The notes beneath the pieces were generated by a model that made no database searches, was not told the DNA's origin, and saw only the letters and a list, made by a program, of their open reading frames with translations. From JBBKXJ01 sp037969395 (GTDB lineage Bacteria > Pseudomonadota > Gammaproteobacteria > Pseudomonadales > JAUIET01): 12,536 bases of DNA. This document shows, piece after piece, positions 1 to 6,804 of this stretch. The stretch covers positions 1 to 12,536 of the forward strand of contig JBBKXJ010000227.1 of the NCBI GenBank assembly GCA_037969395.1, written 5' to 3'. The position numbers and the translations under genes are program-made. Each line of letters begins with the position of its first letter. Positions within the stretch are counted from its first letter, which is position 1.

Positions 1-30
1 GCCGCTGCTTACGGTCAGGATGACGCTGAC

Positions 31-612
31 ATGGAATTGCAATCCCCTCCCGCTATTACAGACGATTCCGAGTTACTGCTTGCGCTGATGAAACGTGTGC
101 AAGCTAGCGATCAGGCGGCGTTTGAGGCCTTATACCGGCGTACAGTAGATCGTGTATACGGCCTGGCAACACGCATATTAAACTCACCCATGGATGCGGA
201 AGAAATTGTCTGTGAGCTGTTCGCCAAAGTGTGGGAATTCCCCGACCGCTACACTGAAACGCGCGGTTCGGTGATTGCCTGGCTGGTGATGCAATGTCGG
301 TCCCGGTGTTTGGACCTGTTGCGTAGACAAGCAACCCAGCGGCGATTTTCAGACCGGTTAAAGGGCGAACATGAAGTCTCGTTACAGCAAGAGCCGGCCG
401 CCGACGTGTGGAACGAGTCCCTTTGTGATCAATCGCTGTTGCTCGATGCGCTGCAGCAGCTCACACTGCAACAACGACAGATGTTAGCACTAGCCTATTT
501 TAAAGGGCTTTCGCATAACGAGATTGCCCGGCATAACGCTATGCCACTGGGCACAGTAAAAGCTCAGATACGCAATGCGCAGCAGCAACTGCAAGCGTAT
601 TTCCAAGGGTAG
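31..612 (+). CDS. ECF-type RNA polymerase sigma factor
   Basis: The 193-residue product has the two-domain layout of an extracytoplasmic-function sigma factor, which directs RNA polymerase to stress promoters. Sigma region 2 spans about residues 26-97, including the DAEEIVCELFAKVW stretch (55-68) typical of region 2.2. Region 4 spans about 136-190, with a helix-turn-helix at GLSHNEIARHNAMPLGTVKAQ (starting at 159). A weak AGGA lies ten bases before the ATG. The same frame is open back to base 1, so an earlier start outside the window cannot be excluded. The cupin gene starts 5 bases after the stop, so the two are co-transcribed. A ChrR-like cupin partner is typical of RpoE/SigK-type ECF groups that respond to singlet oxygen or organic peroxides (family knowledge); the actual signal here is inferred. 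Confidence 0.95.
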   Translation: MELQSPPAITDDSELLLALMKRVQASDQAAFEALYRRTVDRVYGLATRILNSPMDAEEIVCELFAKVWEFPDRYTETRGSVIAWLVMQCRSRCLDLLRRQATQRRFSDRLKGEHEVSLQQEPAADVWNESLCDQSLLLDALQQLTLQQRQMLALAYFKGLSHNEIARHNAMPLGTVKAQIRNAQQQLQAYFQG

Positions 613-617
613 TTATC

Positions 618-1091
618 ATGACTAAAAAAGACGACACTGTATTTGACGCCAGCGTATTAGACCAGGTGGCCGAAAGTCTCGACTTTGAGCCGACCGGGCA
701 GCCATTGCAGGACAAAATGTTTGCTAACATACTACACCGCATCGAAGATACTCCTCCGGCGGGCACAATCACGATCAAGGCTGACGCCGGTGACTGGTGG
801 CCGCTGACTGACAAGATCGATGTCAAGGCACTGCACAACGACCAGATAAGTGGGCTAACGACGTCGTTATGGCGTTTGCAACCCGGTGCTGAACTCCCAA
901 GCCATCTGCATAAAGTAGACGAAGAATGTCTGGTGCTGGAAGGTGAATTTTTTATTGGTGGGCACCGGCTACGCGCCGGCGACTTTCATCTCGCTAACAA
1001 AGGCTGCAGCCATCCACATTCAAGTTCACCGACGGGAGGGTTGTTAATGATACGAACTCGCTACGAGTCCGCTCCTTTGGCCAGTCGTTAA
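618..1091 (+). CDS. ChrR-like cupin anti-sigma factor lacking the zinc anti-sigma domain
   Basis: The 157-residue protein has a C-terminal cupin fold. The first cupin motif is complete (G90, H96, H98, E102, G109) and a second-motif histidine pair is at 132 and 134, so a metal site is likely. Residues about 14-42 (LDQVAESLDF... to ...NILHRI) resemble the helix that follows the zinc domain in ChrR-type anti-sigma factors. The usual N-terminal H-x3-C-x2-C zinc motif is absent. In known ChrR proteins the N-terminal domain holds the sigma factor and the cupin domain is needed for the singlet-oxygen response. Here the cupin plus one helix would have to do both, or the protein modulates rather than sequesters the sigma factor. 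The gene follows the sigma gene by 5 bases and is closed by a strong terminator. Confidence 0.88.
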   Translation: MTKKDDTVFDASVLDQVAESLDFEPTGQPLQDKMFANILHRIEDTPPAGTITIKADAGDWWPLTDKIDVKALHNDQISGLTTSLWRLQPGAELPSHLHKVDEECLVLEGEFFIGGHRLRAGDFHLANKGCSHPHSSSPTGGLLMIRTRYESAPLASR

Positions 1092-1111
1092 TAGGTTACT
1101 CTTCCCTTTCG

Positions 1112-1146
1112 AACCCGGACTGATAAGCATCAGTCTGGGTTTTTTT
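1112..1146 (+). terminator. Rho-independent terminator after the sigma/cupin operon
   Basis: A 13-bp stem (1112-1124 with 1129-1141, one G-U pair) with loop AAGC runs into a tract of seven T. It starts 20 bases after the cupin stop codon and separates the sigma/anti-sigma operon from the TPR gene, which therefore needs its own promoter. Confidence 0.93.
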
Positions 1147-1169
1147 ATGCAAAGCAAATCCTCTCGGCC

Positions 1170-1215
1170 AAGGTAGTGTCGATTCATCCACCCTGGAACG
1201 AATCAGCACTACCTT
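1170..1215. promoter_or_regulatory. Imperfect inverted repeat, possible operator
   Basis: Arms of 16 bases (AAGGTAGTGTCGATTC at 1170-1185 and its near-complement at 1200-1215, two adjacent mismatches) flank a 14-base spacer. There is no T tract, so it is not an obvious terminator. It lies between the terminator and the candidate ECF promoter of the TPR/DUF4331 operon, the right place for a regulator binding site. The binding protein is unknown. Confidence 0.5.
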
Positions 1216-1242
1216 AAACCCAGCCAGAATTTTCTAAAGTCC

Positions 1243-1270
1243 ACATCCGCCCACATGGCAGCCGCGTAAG
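1243..1270 (+). promoter_or_regulatory. Candidate ECF sigma promoter for the TPR/DUF4331 operon
   Basis: ACATCC (1243-1248) and CGTAAG (1265-1270) are 16 bases apart. This resembles the TGATCC / CGTA-type elements recognised by ChrR-controlled ECF factors; the -35 matches four of six bases. A start a few bases after 1270 would leave a leader of about 27 bases before the ATG at 1304. This is an inference from pattern only. Confidence 0.4.
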
Positions 1271-1303
1271 ACATTTAACCCCCATTAACTTTTGGAGAGT
1301 AAA

Positions 1304-2644
1304 ATGGCAACGTTGGATACCCTACGCCTTACGTTAATAGTTTTACTTCTAAGCGTTGCGAGCGCTTGTGGAAAACTGACCTCCTCCTTGTCTGAACAAA
1401 TTTCCGTGGCCGATGTGCCGGGCTGGCAAACTAGCAACGCATGCCGTGTGGTACTAAGTGACGTAGCCGATACGAGGATAACAACAATACAAAAGAGGAT
1501 TCACAAGCAACAAAACGTCACTGCCTGGTTAGAGCAACTTGGCTGGGCTTATATCGACAAGGCCAAAAGTAGCGTTGATAACCGCTATTACGATTTAGTG
1601 CAGCAAACCGCAAAGTGCTTGCAAGCGCTTGAGCCCGGTAACGCCGAAGCGCTATTACTCTTCGGCTTGGTTGCGCTTAACAGGCACGACTTCTCACAAG
1701 CGGAACACTATGCCAGGTCGTTGACCCAATCGCGTAACTATTGGGCGGATTATGCCTTATTAGGGGATGCGTTGCTTGAGCAGGGTACGCTTAAAGGCGC
1801 AACACAGGCTTATCAGGTGCTAATGGACACTCGCCCCGGACTGCAGGCCTACACGCGCGCCGCCGAACTAAACTGGAGGATGGGAAACCTGTCGCCAGCG
1901 ATTGCGTTCATGGAGTTAGCGATCAGCGCCACTAATTCGAGGGATAGCGTGGCAAGTGCCTGGACGCATACTCGCCTCGCCGAGCTGCATCTGCAGGCGT
2001 TGAATTACCCGCTCGCCGCCAAGTACGCTCGAACAGCCTTGTCCCTCCATGCCGATTATGCACCCGCCCTGCATGTGATTGCCAAAACGGCGCTGGCGCA
2101 GGGCGAATGGCAACAGGCGATAGATTTCAACCAACGAGCTATCGCCGTGCAAGCACTGCCGCATTATCTATGGTTACAAATAGAAGCGCTGCGGGCGCGA
2201 GACATGCCAGCAGAAGCGAATGAGCTGGAGCGCCTGCTGCTCAGCGCCGGCGAGTCCAGCGACCCGCGTGTACTTGCCCTGTACCTGGCTGGTGTCAAAG
2301 GTGATGGCCAGCGGGCCCTGCTGCTGGCTGACCACGAAATCCAGCACCGACAAGATGCATCAACCCATGACGCCGCGGCCTGGGCGTACTGGTCGGTGGG
2401 GGATGCAGCGCGCGCGCAACAGCATATTGAGCAGGCGCTTGCCAGCGGTATACGGGATGCGCGGCTGTACTACCACGCCAGCATAATTTACGCAGGCGAG
2501 GGAGATAACCAACGTGAAGCCGACTATTACCAACAGGCCGTACGCCTGCAGGCATTGCTGATGCCCAGCGAACGTGCGCACCTGCACAGTATTTCGGTGG
2601 CGACTCTGCCACCGACTAACCGCCTGGCTCAGTCAGATTTCTGA
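1304..2644 (+). CDS. TPR-repeat lipoprotein
   Basis: The 446-residue protein begins with a hydrophobic signal (residues 8-20) ending in ASAC, with Cys22 as the probable lipidated residue, so it is likely anchored in an envelope membrane. The rest is alpha-helical with repeated tetratricopeptide-like units, for example around residues 110-180, 185-215, 230-285 and 370-430. TPR repeats serve protein-protein contacts. The ATG at 1304 is chosen over the in-frame TTG at 1292 because GGAG at 1294-1297 sits six bases before it and overlaps the alternative start. The DUF4331 gene follows after 31 bases in the same direction, so the two form an operon. The specific role is unknown; assembly, stabilisation or presentation of the DUF4331 protein is a reasonable inference. 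Confidence 0.88.
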   Translation: MATLDTLRLTLIVLLLSVASACGKLTSSLSEQISVADVPGWQTSNACRVVLSDVADTRITTIQKRIHKQQNVTAWLEQLGWAYIDKAKSSVDNRYYDLVQQTAKCLQALEPGNAEALLLFGLVALNRHDFSQAEHYARSLTQSRNYWADYALLGDALLEQGTLKGATQAYQVLMDTRPGLQAYTRAAELNWRMGNLSPAIAFMELAISATNSRDSVASAWTHTRLAELHLQALNYPLAAKYARTALSLHADYAPALHVIAKTALAQGEWQQAIDFNQRAIAVQALPHYLWLQIEALRARDMPAEANELERLLLSAGESSDPRVLALYLAGVKGDGQRALLLADHEIQHRQDASTHDAAAWAYWSVGDAARAQQHIEQALASGIRDARLYYHASIIYAGEGDNQREADYYQQAVRLQALLMPSERAHLHSISVATLPPTNRLAQSDF

Positions 2645-2675
2645 CGACAGGCAGCACATTAATCAGGAGATAGCG

Positions 2676-4151
2676 ATGAATATGAAAGTACTAAAACTGC
2701 AGATTTGCGGCGCTTCCTTGCTAACACATTTACTGCTTAGCGGTAGTGTGCTGGCATCCAGTCATATGGATGCACCACTGATTACGCTTGACCCGGCAGC
2801 CAATACGACCGACGTGTACGCTTTCGTCAGTGCTAATGACGGGCAGCAATATCTCACCACTGCGGTGTCGGTGTATCCGTTCGAGGCGCCAGGTATTGGC
2901 CCGAACAAATATAACTTCGACGACAACGTACGCTATGAAATTCATGTTGCCAGTGGCGATGCGGTCACTAGCGGCAGTGAGTCAGTCAGCTACCGGTTCG
3001 AATTTAGCACGCGCTTTAAGAACCGCAAGACGATTCTACAGTCGTATCTGGGCCCGGTTGAACAGGTTGATGATGCCAATCAAAACCTGACTCAAACCTA
3101 CAAAGTAACACGAGTGCGACATAGTCACGGGCGCAAATTCCGCAGCGTTTTGGGGGAAGGGGTGGTTCCTCCGAATAACCAGGGGATGGTGACTCGCTAC
3201 TACAACCAATTTGACGATGGTGAACAACCGGCCAAGGGCGGTGTCGACTCCGCCTCCGAACTGGACCGCTACACCCGGGCGGGCGTCACAAAACTCAAAC
3301 ATGGCTATATGGCCTTCGCCGGCCAGCGTGACGACGGCTTTTATGCGGATATTCAATCGATCTTTGACCTGGACTTCAGCTTCGGCGGACCCAATAAACC
3401 GTTTGACAGTCAGGGTGGCTTTAACGTGCACACAGTAGTGTTAAACATTCCGCTGCAGGAACTCGGCGGTAATCAACAAGTTGTTGGCGTCTATGCAACG
3501 ACGAGCAGACGCAGGGTAAAAGTCCTTAATGACAATCCCAGTAGCCAGGGTGAGCTTGCCCTTGGTCGTTGGGTGCAGGTAGCGCGGCAGGGCAACCCGC
3601 TGTTTAATGAAGCATTGGTCGCGCTGCGCGACAAAGACCGTTACAGCCGCAGCCAGCCCACTGTCGACGCGAAGCTATTCAAAAAATATGCATTGGCGCC
3701 CGAGTTGTCCGCCGTGCTGGTTCCATTGCTGGGCTTACCTAATGACCGGCTGAGTAACCGCACCGATATCGCCGGGATTTATATTCCTGATCTTATCAAA
3801 GTTGATCTGTCCACTGGTCCGGCGCGTCTCGCTGGCGCAAATGATCCCAATTATTCGCGCTTGGGTGTGTTTGGTGGAGATGCGCTAGTCAGCCAGGTAC
3901 AGCCGGGATTGCCGGGATTTCCCAAAGGTACAGTTCCCGGTGGTTGGCCCAACGGACGCCGTTTCGGTGACGATGTAGTGGATATCGCCGTGACCGCTGT
4001 GATCAGTGACTTGCGTAGCGCGCCGTTGCAAATCGAGGGTCCCATTGGTGATAACGTCAATAGCAATGACACGACGTATAACACCGTTTTCCCCTACGCG
4101 GCGACGCCGTTAAATGGCCGCAGTCATCGCCACCATGCTGTCGACTTTTAA
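2676..4151 (+). CDS. Secreted DUF4331 family protein
   Basis: The 491-residue product starts with a cleavable signal peptide, with a predicted cut after VLA near residue 27. The mature protein begins SSHMDAPLITLDPAANTTDV, the characteristic N-terminal signature of DUF4331 proteins. The C-terminal region (DDVVDIAVTAV near residue 430, and NDTTYNTVFPYAATPL near 463) is also typical, so the domain appears complete. The ATG at 2676 has AGGAGA five bases upstream; an in-frame upstream ATG at 2574 lies inside the TPR gene and lacks such a site. DUF4331 proteins are exported and of unknown biochemistry. Linkage to a TPR protein and an ECF/cupin pair points to an envelope stress response (inference). 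Confidence 0.92.
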   Translation: MNMKVLKLQICGASLLTHLLLSGSVLASSHMDAPLITLDPAANTTDVYAFVSANDGQQYLTTAVSVYPFEAPGIGPNKYNFDDNVRYEIHVASGDAVTSGSESVSYRFEFSTRFKNRKTILQSYLGPVEQVDDANQNLTQTYKVTRVRHSHGRKFRSVLGEGVVPPNNQGMVTRYYNQFDDGEQPAKGGVDSASELDRYTRAGVTKLKHGYMAFAGQRDDGFYADIQSIFDLDFSFGGPNKPFDSQGGFNVHTVVLNIPLQELGGNQQVVGVYATTSRRRVKVLNDNPSSQGELALGRWVQVARQGNPLFNEALVALRDKDRYSRSQPTVDAKLFKKYALAPELSAVLVPLLGLPNDRLSNRTDIAGIYIPDLIKVDLSTGPARLAGANDPNYSRLGVFGGDALVSQVQPGLPGFPKGTVPGGWPNGRRFGDDVVDIAVTAVISDLRSAPLQIEGPIGDNVNSNDTTYNTVFPYAATPLNGRSHRHHAVDF

Positions 4152-4186
4152 ATCATAGCGGGCCTGTTCGCAGGCCCGCTCGATTT
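4150..4186 (+). terminator. Terminator after DUF4331
   Basis: A perfect 10-bp GC-rich stem (AGCGGGCCTG at 4157-4166 with 4171-4180) has a TTCG loop. It is extended by AAATC/GATTT flanks and ends in a short T run. It begins at the DUF4331 stop codon and closes the operon. Confidence 0.88.
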
Positions 4187-4283
4187 AATGCGCACTTTGG
4201 TTAAGTTTGCAAGCGGCGAATAATGCTGCAATGCCGGCGCTACGCCGTACGTTTTACACATTGATGAAAATGGAGAGTCAACA

Positions 4284-4349
4284 ATGAAACGTCAAGAAGA
4301 TGTGGGTGAGTTTAAACAGAACCTTTATTTCGACAATAGCAATCGATAA
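4284..4349 (+). other. Tiny ORF with ribosome binding site, unrecognised
   Basis: A 21-codon frame (MKRQEDVGEFKQNLYF...) starts with ATG and has GGAGAG about seven bases upstream. It sits just before the ParE-like remnant and could be the stub of the lost antitoxin or chance. No family was recognised. Confidence 0.2.
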
Positions 4350-4504
4350 CCCAGTGGGAATCTGTCGCCACGCCAAACATCTGACTCTGTATTTGGCAGA
4401 AGCGCATTACCATCGTGCGGGTCCTCCATGAACGCAAGGATGTGGACACGGGGGCCGCTTTGGCACAAAAAATTGCTCGTGAATTGAAGTCAGCGCGTTT
4501 TTAA
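4348..4504 (+). pseudogene. ParE-like toxin, C-terminal remnant, frameshifted
   Basis: From 4403 the frame reads RITIVRVLHERKDVDTGAAL and ends at TAA 4502-4504. The VRVLHERxDV stretch is the hallmark C-terminal strand of RelE/ParE-family toxins. Just upstream, in a different frame, NPVGICRHAKHLTLYLAE (from 4348) resembles the preceding CRH..H..Y strand of the same fold. The gene therefore suffered a frameshift near 4400 and has lost its N-terminal half and any antitoxin partner. It would not make a toxin. It lies tail to tail with the parDE pair on the other strand. Confidence 0.6.
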
Positions 4505-4558
4505 CAACTGCGCTGCGCCGTCTCAAAACTTACCGAGCTTATTTGCCAGACTTACGCG

Positions 4559-4843
4559 CTACGGCCAATCCTCCGCGTTTTGCTGTCCAATGATCGCCAT
4601 AATCTCGACGGTTTCCCCGTCGATGCGGTAATACACGCTAACTGAACCGCACACGCTGCGCCTCTAGCCATCACGGATATCAACGGCTGGATACAAAAAC
4701 GGTTGCTCTGCCAGCTGCTTGAAATGGTCAAAAAACGTGGCGTAGTACGTGTCTGCTGCCTCCAAGCCCCAATGCTCAAGACCATAGAATCAAACGCGCT
4801 CCAGGTCGGCTTTAGCTTCTGGGGCAAGCCTATAATTTTCCAT
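4559..4843 (-). pseudogene. parE: ParE toxin with two nonsense codons
   Basis: Read from ATG 4843-4841, the 95-codon frame matches a full-length ParE-type toxin: MENYRLAPEAKADLERV, then LEHWGLEAADTYYATFFDHF, LYPAVDIRDG, RRSVCGSVSVYYRIDGETVE and IMAIIGQQNAEDWP. It is interrupted by TGA at codon 18 (4790-4792), where the family usually has Trp, and by TAG at codon 60 (4664-4666), where a Tyr before RRSVCG is usual. Both are single-base changes from the expected codons. The ATG overlaps the 3' end of parD by 14 bases, the normal arrangement of this operon. TGA and TAG both serve as ordinary stops elsewhere in the window, so recoding is not expected. The toxin is probably dead. Confidence 0.85.
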
Positions 4844-5099
4844 CTTGCTGCGCTTTCGCTTTGAAGCCTTCGAGCATTTCCTGTGGCGTTTCTTCGACCC
4901 ATCCGTGTTGTTCAACGGATTGTTCAGCCGCGATCAGTTTGGCGCGGATCGCATCAACTTCGTTCATGCGTGTTTGTTTTTCTCGCAAGGCTTCTCGGAT
5001 CAGTTCGCTGTCCGTGCCGTAGTTACCCGTTGCCATTTGTGCCTGTATCCAACTCTCTTGTTGGTCGGTCACGGTAATGCTTTTTTTCACCATTGGCAT
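4830..5099 (-). CDS. parD: ParD-family antitoxin
   Basis: The intact 89-residue protein belongs to the ParD/CC2985 antitoxin group. It has an N-terminal ribbon-helix-helix DNA-binding part (KKSITVTDQQESWIQAQMATG, then TDSELIREALR, residues about 5-40). A C-terminal toxin-neutralising tail follows (IRAKLIAAEQSVEQHGWV then TPQEMLEGFKAKAQQDGKL). GGAG lies eight bases before the ATG. It overlaps the start of parE, and such antitoxins normally repress their own operon. With parE broken, this is now an orphan antitoxin that may still bind its operator or neutralise related toxins. Confidence 0.92.
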   Translation of the reverse strand: MPMVKKSITVTDQQESWIQAQMATGNYGTDSELIREALREKQTRMNEVDAIRAKLIAAEQSVEQHGWVEETPQEMLEGFKAKAQQDGKL

Positions 5100-5123
5100 A
5101 AGAAGCTCTCCAAAAAGTAAGAA

Positions 5124-5131
5124 AGTATACT
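5124..5131 (-). promoter_or_regulatory. parD -10 region with palindrome
   Basis: The 8-bp perfect palindrome AGTATACT contains, on the minus strand, TATACT, a good -10 element 25-30 bases before the parD ATG. No convincing -35 at standard spacing was found. A palindrome over the -10 suits autorepression by a ribbon-helix-helix protein (inference). Confidence 0.4.
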
Positions 5132-5144
5132 ACTTTATCCTACT

Positions 5145-5449
5145 GTTAATTTTCTCCTTTGAAAAGCAATCTTTTTGACTTTCTTCTTACCCATTACGGC
5201 CAGTTGCGTCTCACGCTCAAGGAACGATCGTGGCTATTCCACGTGTCGGCAGCCTTCATCACGGGGAACGTCAGCATTTGGTCCGTTTTTTGACGTTCAA
5301 ATCGGAGAGCGATTATTGCTGCGATATTGCTTCGTTTAGTATGTCTTTTGGGGTGCATTCCTCTGCTATTTGCTAGCGTGCTTTCACATAGAGATATGCA
5401 ATTAGAGCCTGCAAATACCGACACTGTGTTCCGTAGACATGCAATATAT
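5145..5449. other. Intergenic stretch, nothing recognised
   Basis: This region lies between the divergent parD and Xre genes. A long minus-strand open frame (5194-5523) was inspected: no domain, no ribosome binding site and no coding-like character were found. No RNA gene or repeat was seen. Confidence 0.4.
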
Positions 5450-5488
5450 TTGCGGCTATAGGTCATGTGATATACTAACGTTGTATCA
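5450..5488 (+). promoter_or_regulatory. Candidate promoter/operator of the Xre gene
   Basis: TTGCGG (5450-5455) and TATACT (5471-5476) are 15 bases apart, a little short. Around the -10, TGATATAC and GTATCA (5483-5488) form a bulged inverted repeat centred on AACGTT, a plausible autoregulatory site for the antitoxin. Confidence 0.35.
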
Positions 5489-5508
5489 GATGAAGAGCGA
5501 ATGTTATC

Positions 5509-5580
5509 ATGTCGTCTCAACATATTCGAGCGTACACACCCGTATCGGGCAACGGATCTAACGCCAACAAGCGAAGCTAG
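5509..5580 (+). pseudogene. Out-of-frame N-terminus of the Xre antitoxin
   Basis: ATG 5509 opens a frame reading MSSQHIRAYTPVSGNG... to TAG at 5578-5580. Xre/DUF2384 antitoxins of this type usually carry such a short polar leader with a Y-T-P element before the conserved part. The conserved part continues in another frame that is open only after TAA 5559-5561. A frameshift inside 5559-5580 would join the two. Confidence 0.5.
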
Positions 5581-5660
5581 CAGCCACGATTCGCCAGCAG
5601 GAGGCGAACGACAGTGGCGGGTATTGGCGAAAGATCGGCTTACCGCCGCGCGGTGCCAAC

Positions 5661-6020
5661 TTGCACGATGCCAGCAACGAAGGCTTGCCTTATAGCATCT
5701 ATAAAAAGCTCGCGAAACTCACGGGGATCGACCGAAAAGCGCTGGCCGTTATCGTGAGTATTCCGCCTGCCACGCTACAACGTCGCGCCAAAACTGGCCG
5801 CTTCAATCGCGAAGAGAGTGACCGACTGTTTCGCTTGACGGAGCTGTTAAAGTCCGCGACGGACCTATTTGAAGGCAATCACGAAGGGGCGCGACAGTGG
5901 CTACTAGAGCCTGTTCGCGGGCTGGGCGGACGGCGGCCGGTGGACATGCTTCGCACGTCTCTCGAGGCCCCGGCGGTGATGGAGTTGATCGGCCGGTTGG
6001 AGCATGGCGTGACGGTTTGA
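5661..6020 (+). CDS. Xre/MbcA/ParS-type antitoxin (DUF2384), probably frameshifted at its start
   Basis: The frame reads LPYSIYKKLAKLTGIDRKAL, then a helix-turn-helix-like IPPATLQRRAKTGRF. The DUF2384 C-terminus follows: REESDRLFRLTELLKSATDL, FEGNHEGARQWLLEPVRGLG, GRRPVDMLRT and LIGRLEHGV. This is the antitoxin of RES-Xre modules, which binds the RES toxin and represses the operon. Similarity continues upstream in the same frame to about 5571 (YWRKIGLPPRGANLHDASNE), but that extension has no ATG, GTG or TTG. The first usable start, TTG 5661, lies inside the conserved region. An N-terminal ATG exists at 5509 in another frame. The DNA-binding and toxin-binding parts are intact, but expression is doubtful. 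Confidence 0.8.
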   Translation: MHDASNEGLPYSIYKKLAKLTGIDRKALAVIVSIPPATLQRRAKTGRFNREESDRLFRLTELLKSATDLFEGNHEGARQWLLEPVRGLGGRRPVDMLRTSLEAPAVMELIGRLEHGVTV

Positions 6021-6116
6021 CGGATGCGTTAATTGGCTATCGCTTCGTCAAGAAGGGGTACACTAACATATCATCCAGTTTTTGACGGTCTGAGGCGGCA
6101 AAAAATCCTTTCATGA
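6017..6116 (+). pseudogene. RES-domain toxin remnant
   Basis: A frame starting at TTG 6017, overlapping the antitoxin stop, reads LTDALIGYRFVKKGYTNISS then SF. It matches the start of RES toxins (W/Y-R-x-VK...Y...F-x-G). TGA at 6083-6085 ends it. Skipping one base in the TTTT run at 6080-6083 continues as DGLRRQK, the expected next motif, until TGA 6114-6116. The rest of the roughly 150-residue toxin (known members degrade NAD+) is missing. The assignment rests on the short match and the position right after an Xre antitoxin. Confidence 0.55.
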
Positions 6117-6207
6117 TCAAGCGGTTAGAAATTAAGCCTTCCAGATATCTATTGTGTTCATTGCCTCAGTACACTTGCTTAAAGTCATTTCTGAAATATC
6201 TATTTTC

Positions 6208-6453
6208 CTAGGCCGCATGGGCTCGGTCACGCGCGCGACCAAAGATACGTTCGCGATAAGTTCCGACGCGAAAGGCAAATACACCTCTGAAATTGATGTA
6301 CTCAAATCGGACGGGCGTGATGTGCCGCAGCATTTCGGTATCGATCATTTTCGGATCCTTCTCTTGCCAATCCTTGAAGACGCTGTCCAGATGGTGGGTA
6401 TTCCAGGCCATGGTGATATTGGTGAGCAGGGCCAGGGCCCCGGATGTTGCCAC
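6208..6453 (-). mobile_element. Tn3-family transposase, C-terminal remnant
   Basis: Minus-strand frame of about 80 residues: SGALALLTNITMAWNTHHLD, then TEMLRHITPVRFEYINFRGV and YRERIFGRARDRA, ending at the stop 6208-6210. The WNT...L(x)HI.P...EHIN-type pattern is the conserved C-terminus of Tn3-family TnpA. About 900 upstream residues are absent, and no 38-bp terminal repeat was identified downstream. It is a fragment, not a gene. Confidence 0.75.
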
Positions 6454-6639
6454 TATGGAGCAGCAGTGGCCACTTGATCCATCGGCCGCGGTTAATATCT
6501 TGCAGGTGTCGGAAGGGTTTAGTTATAAATCACCCTTTAATCTGATATCCGTCGCTAGAGGTGCCGCCTCAGCCCGCAGGGCACCCTGCCAACCTCTTCC
6601 TTGAGCAGCATTTATCGTCACATTCCCCTGTGGTTCTAT

Positions 6640-6804
6640 CTAGAAAAGTCTTGCTTGCGGCGGCGATCGTGGTTCTGGAAGCTGATTAGCTGAGGCAAGT
6701 GCCGCGGATTTTGCATCCAGGTGATCCGAGATTTTGTTGATGACCAATGGATCCTCGATGCACGCGATGATCTTGACTGCTCCGCCACAACGATTGCAGA
6801 TCGT
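6640..6804 (-). mobile_element. IS91-like transposase, C-terminal remnant
   Basis: The minus strand reads ICNRCGGAVKIIACIEDPLV then INKISDHLDA and, after a variable stretch, PRSPPQARLF before TAG 6640-6642. The C-x2-CGG-x-hKIIA-xIEDP-xVI-xKI-x-HL signature with an RxPP tail is the usual C-terminus of IS91/ISCR-type Y2 transposases. The catalytic portion is missing. The relic ends abruptly near 6805 against the acetyltransferase fragment on the opposite strand. Confidence 0.75.

Noticed and set aside
4559..5099. Possibility that TGA/TAG in parE are read as amino acids
   Set aside because: TGA and TAG end other clear genes in the window, so there is no support for an altered code.
5194..5523. 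109-codon minus-strand open frame
   Set aside because: No ribosome binding site, no recognised domain, and it runs across the likely Xre promoter.
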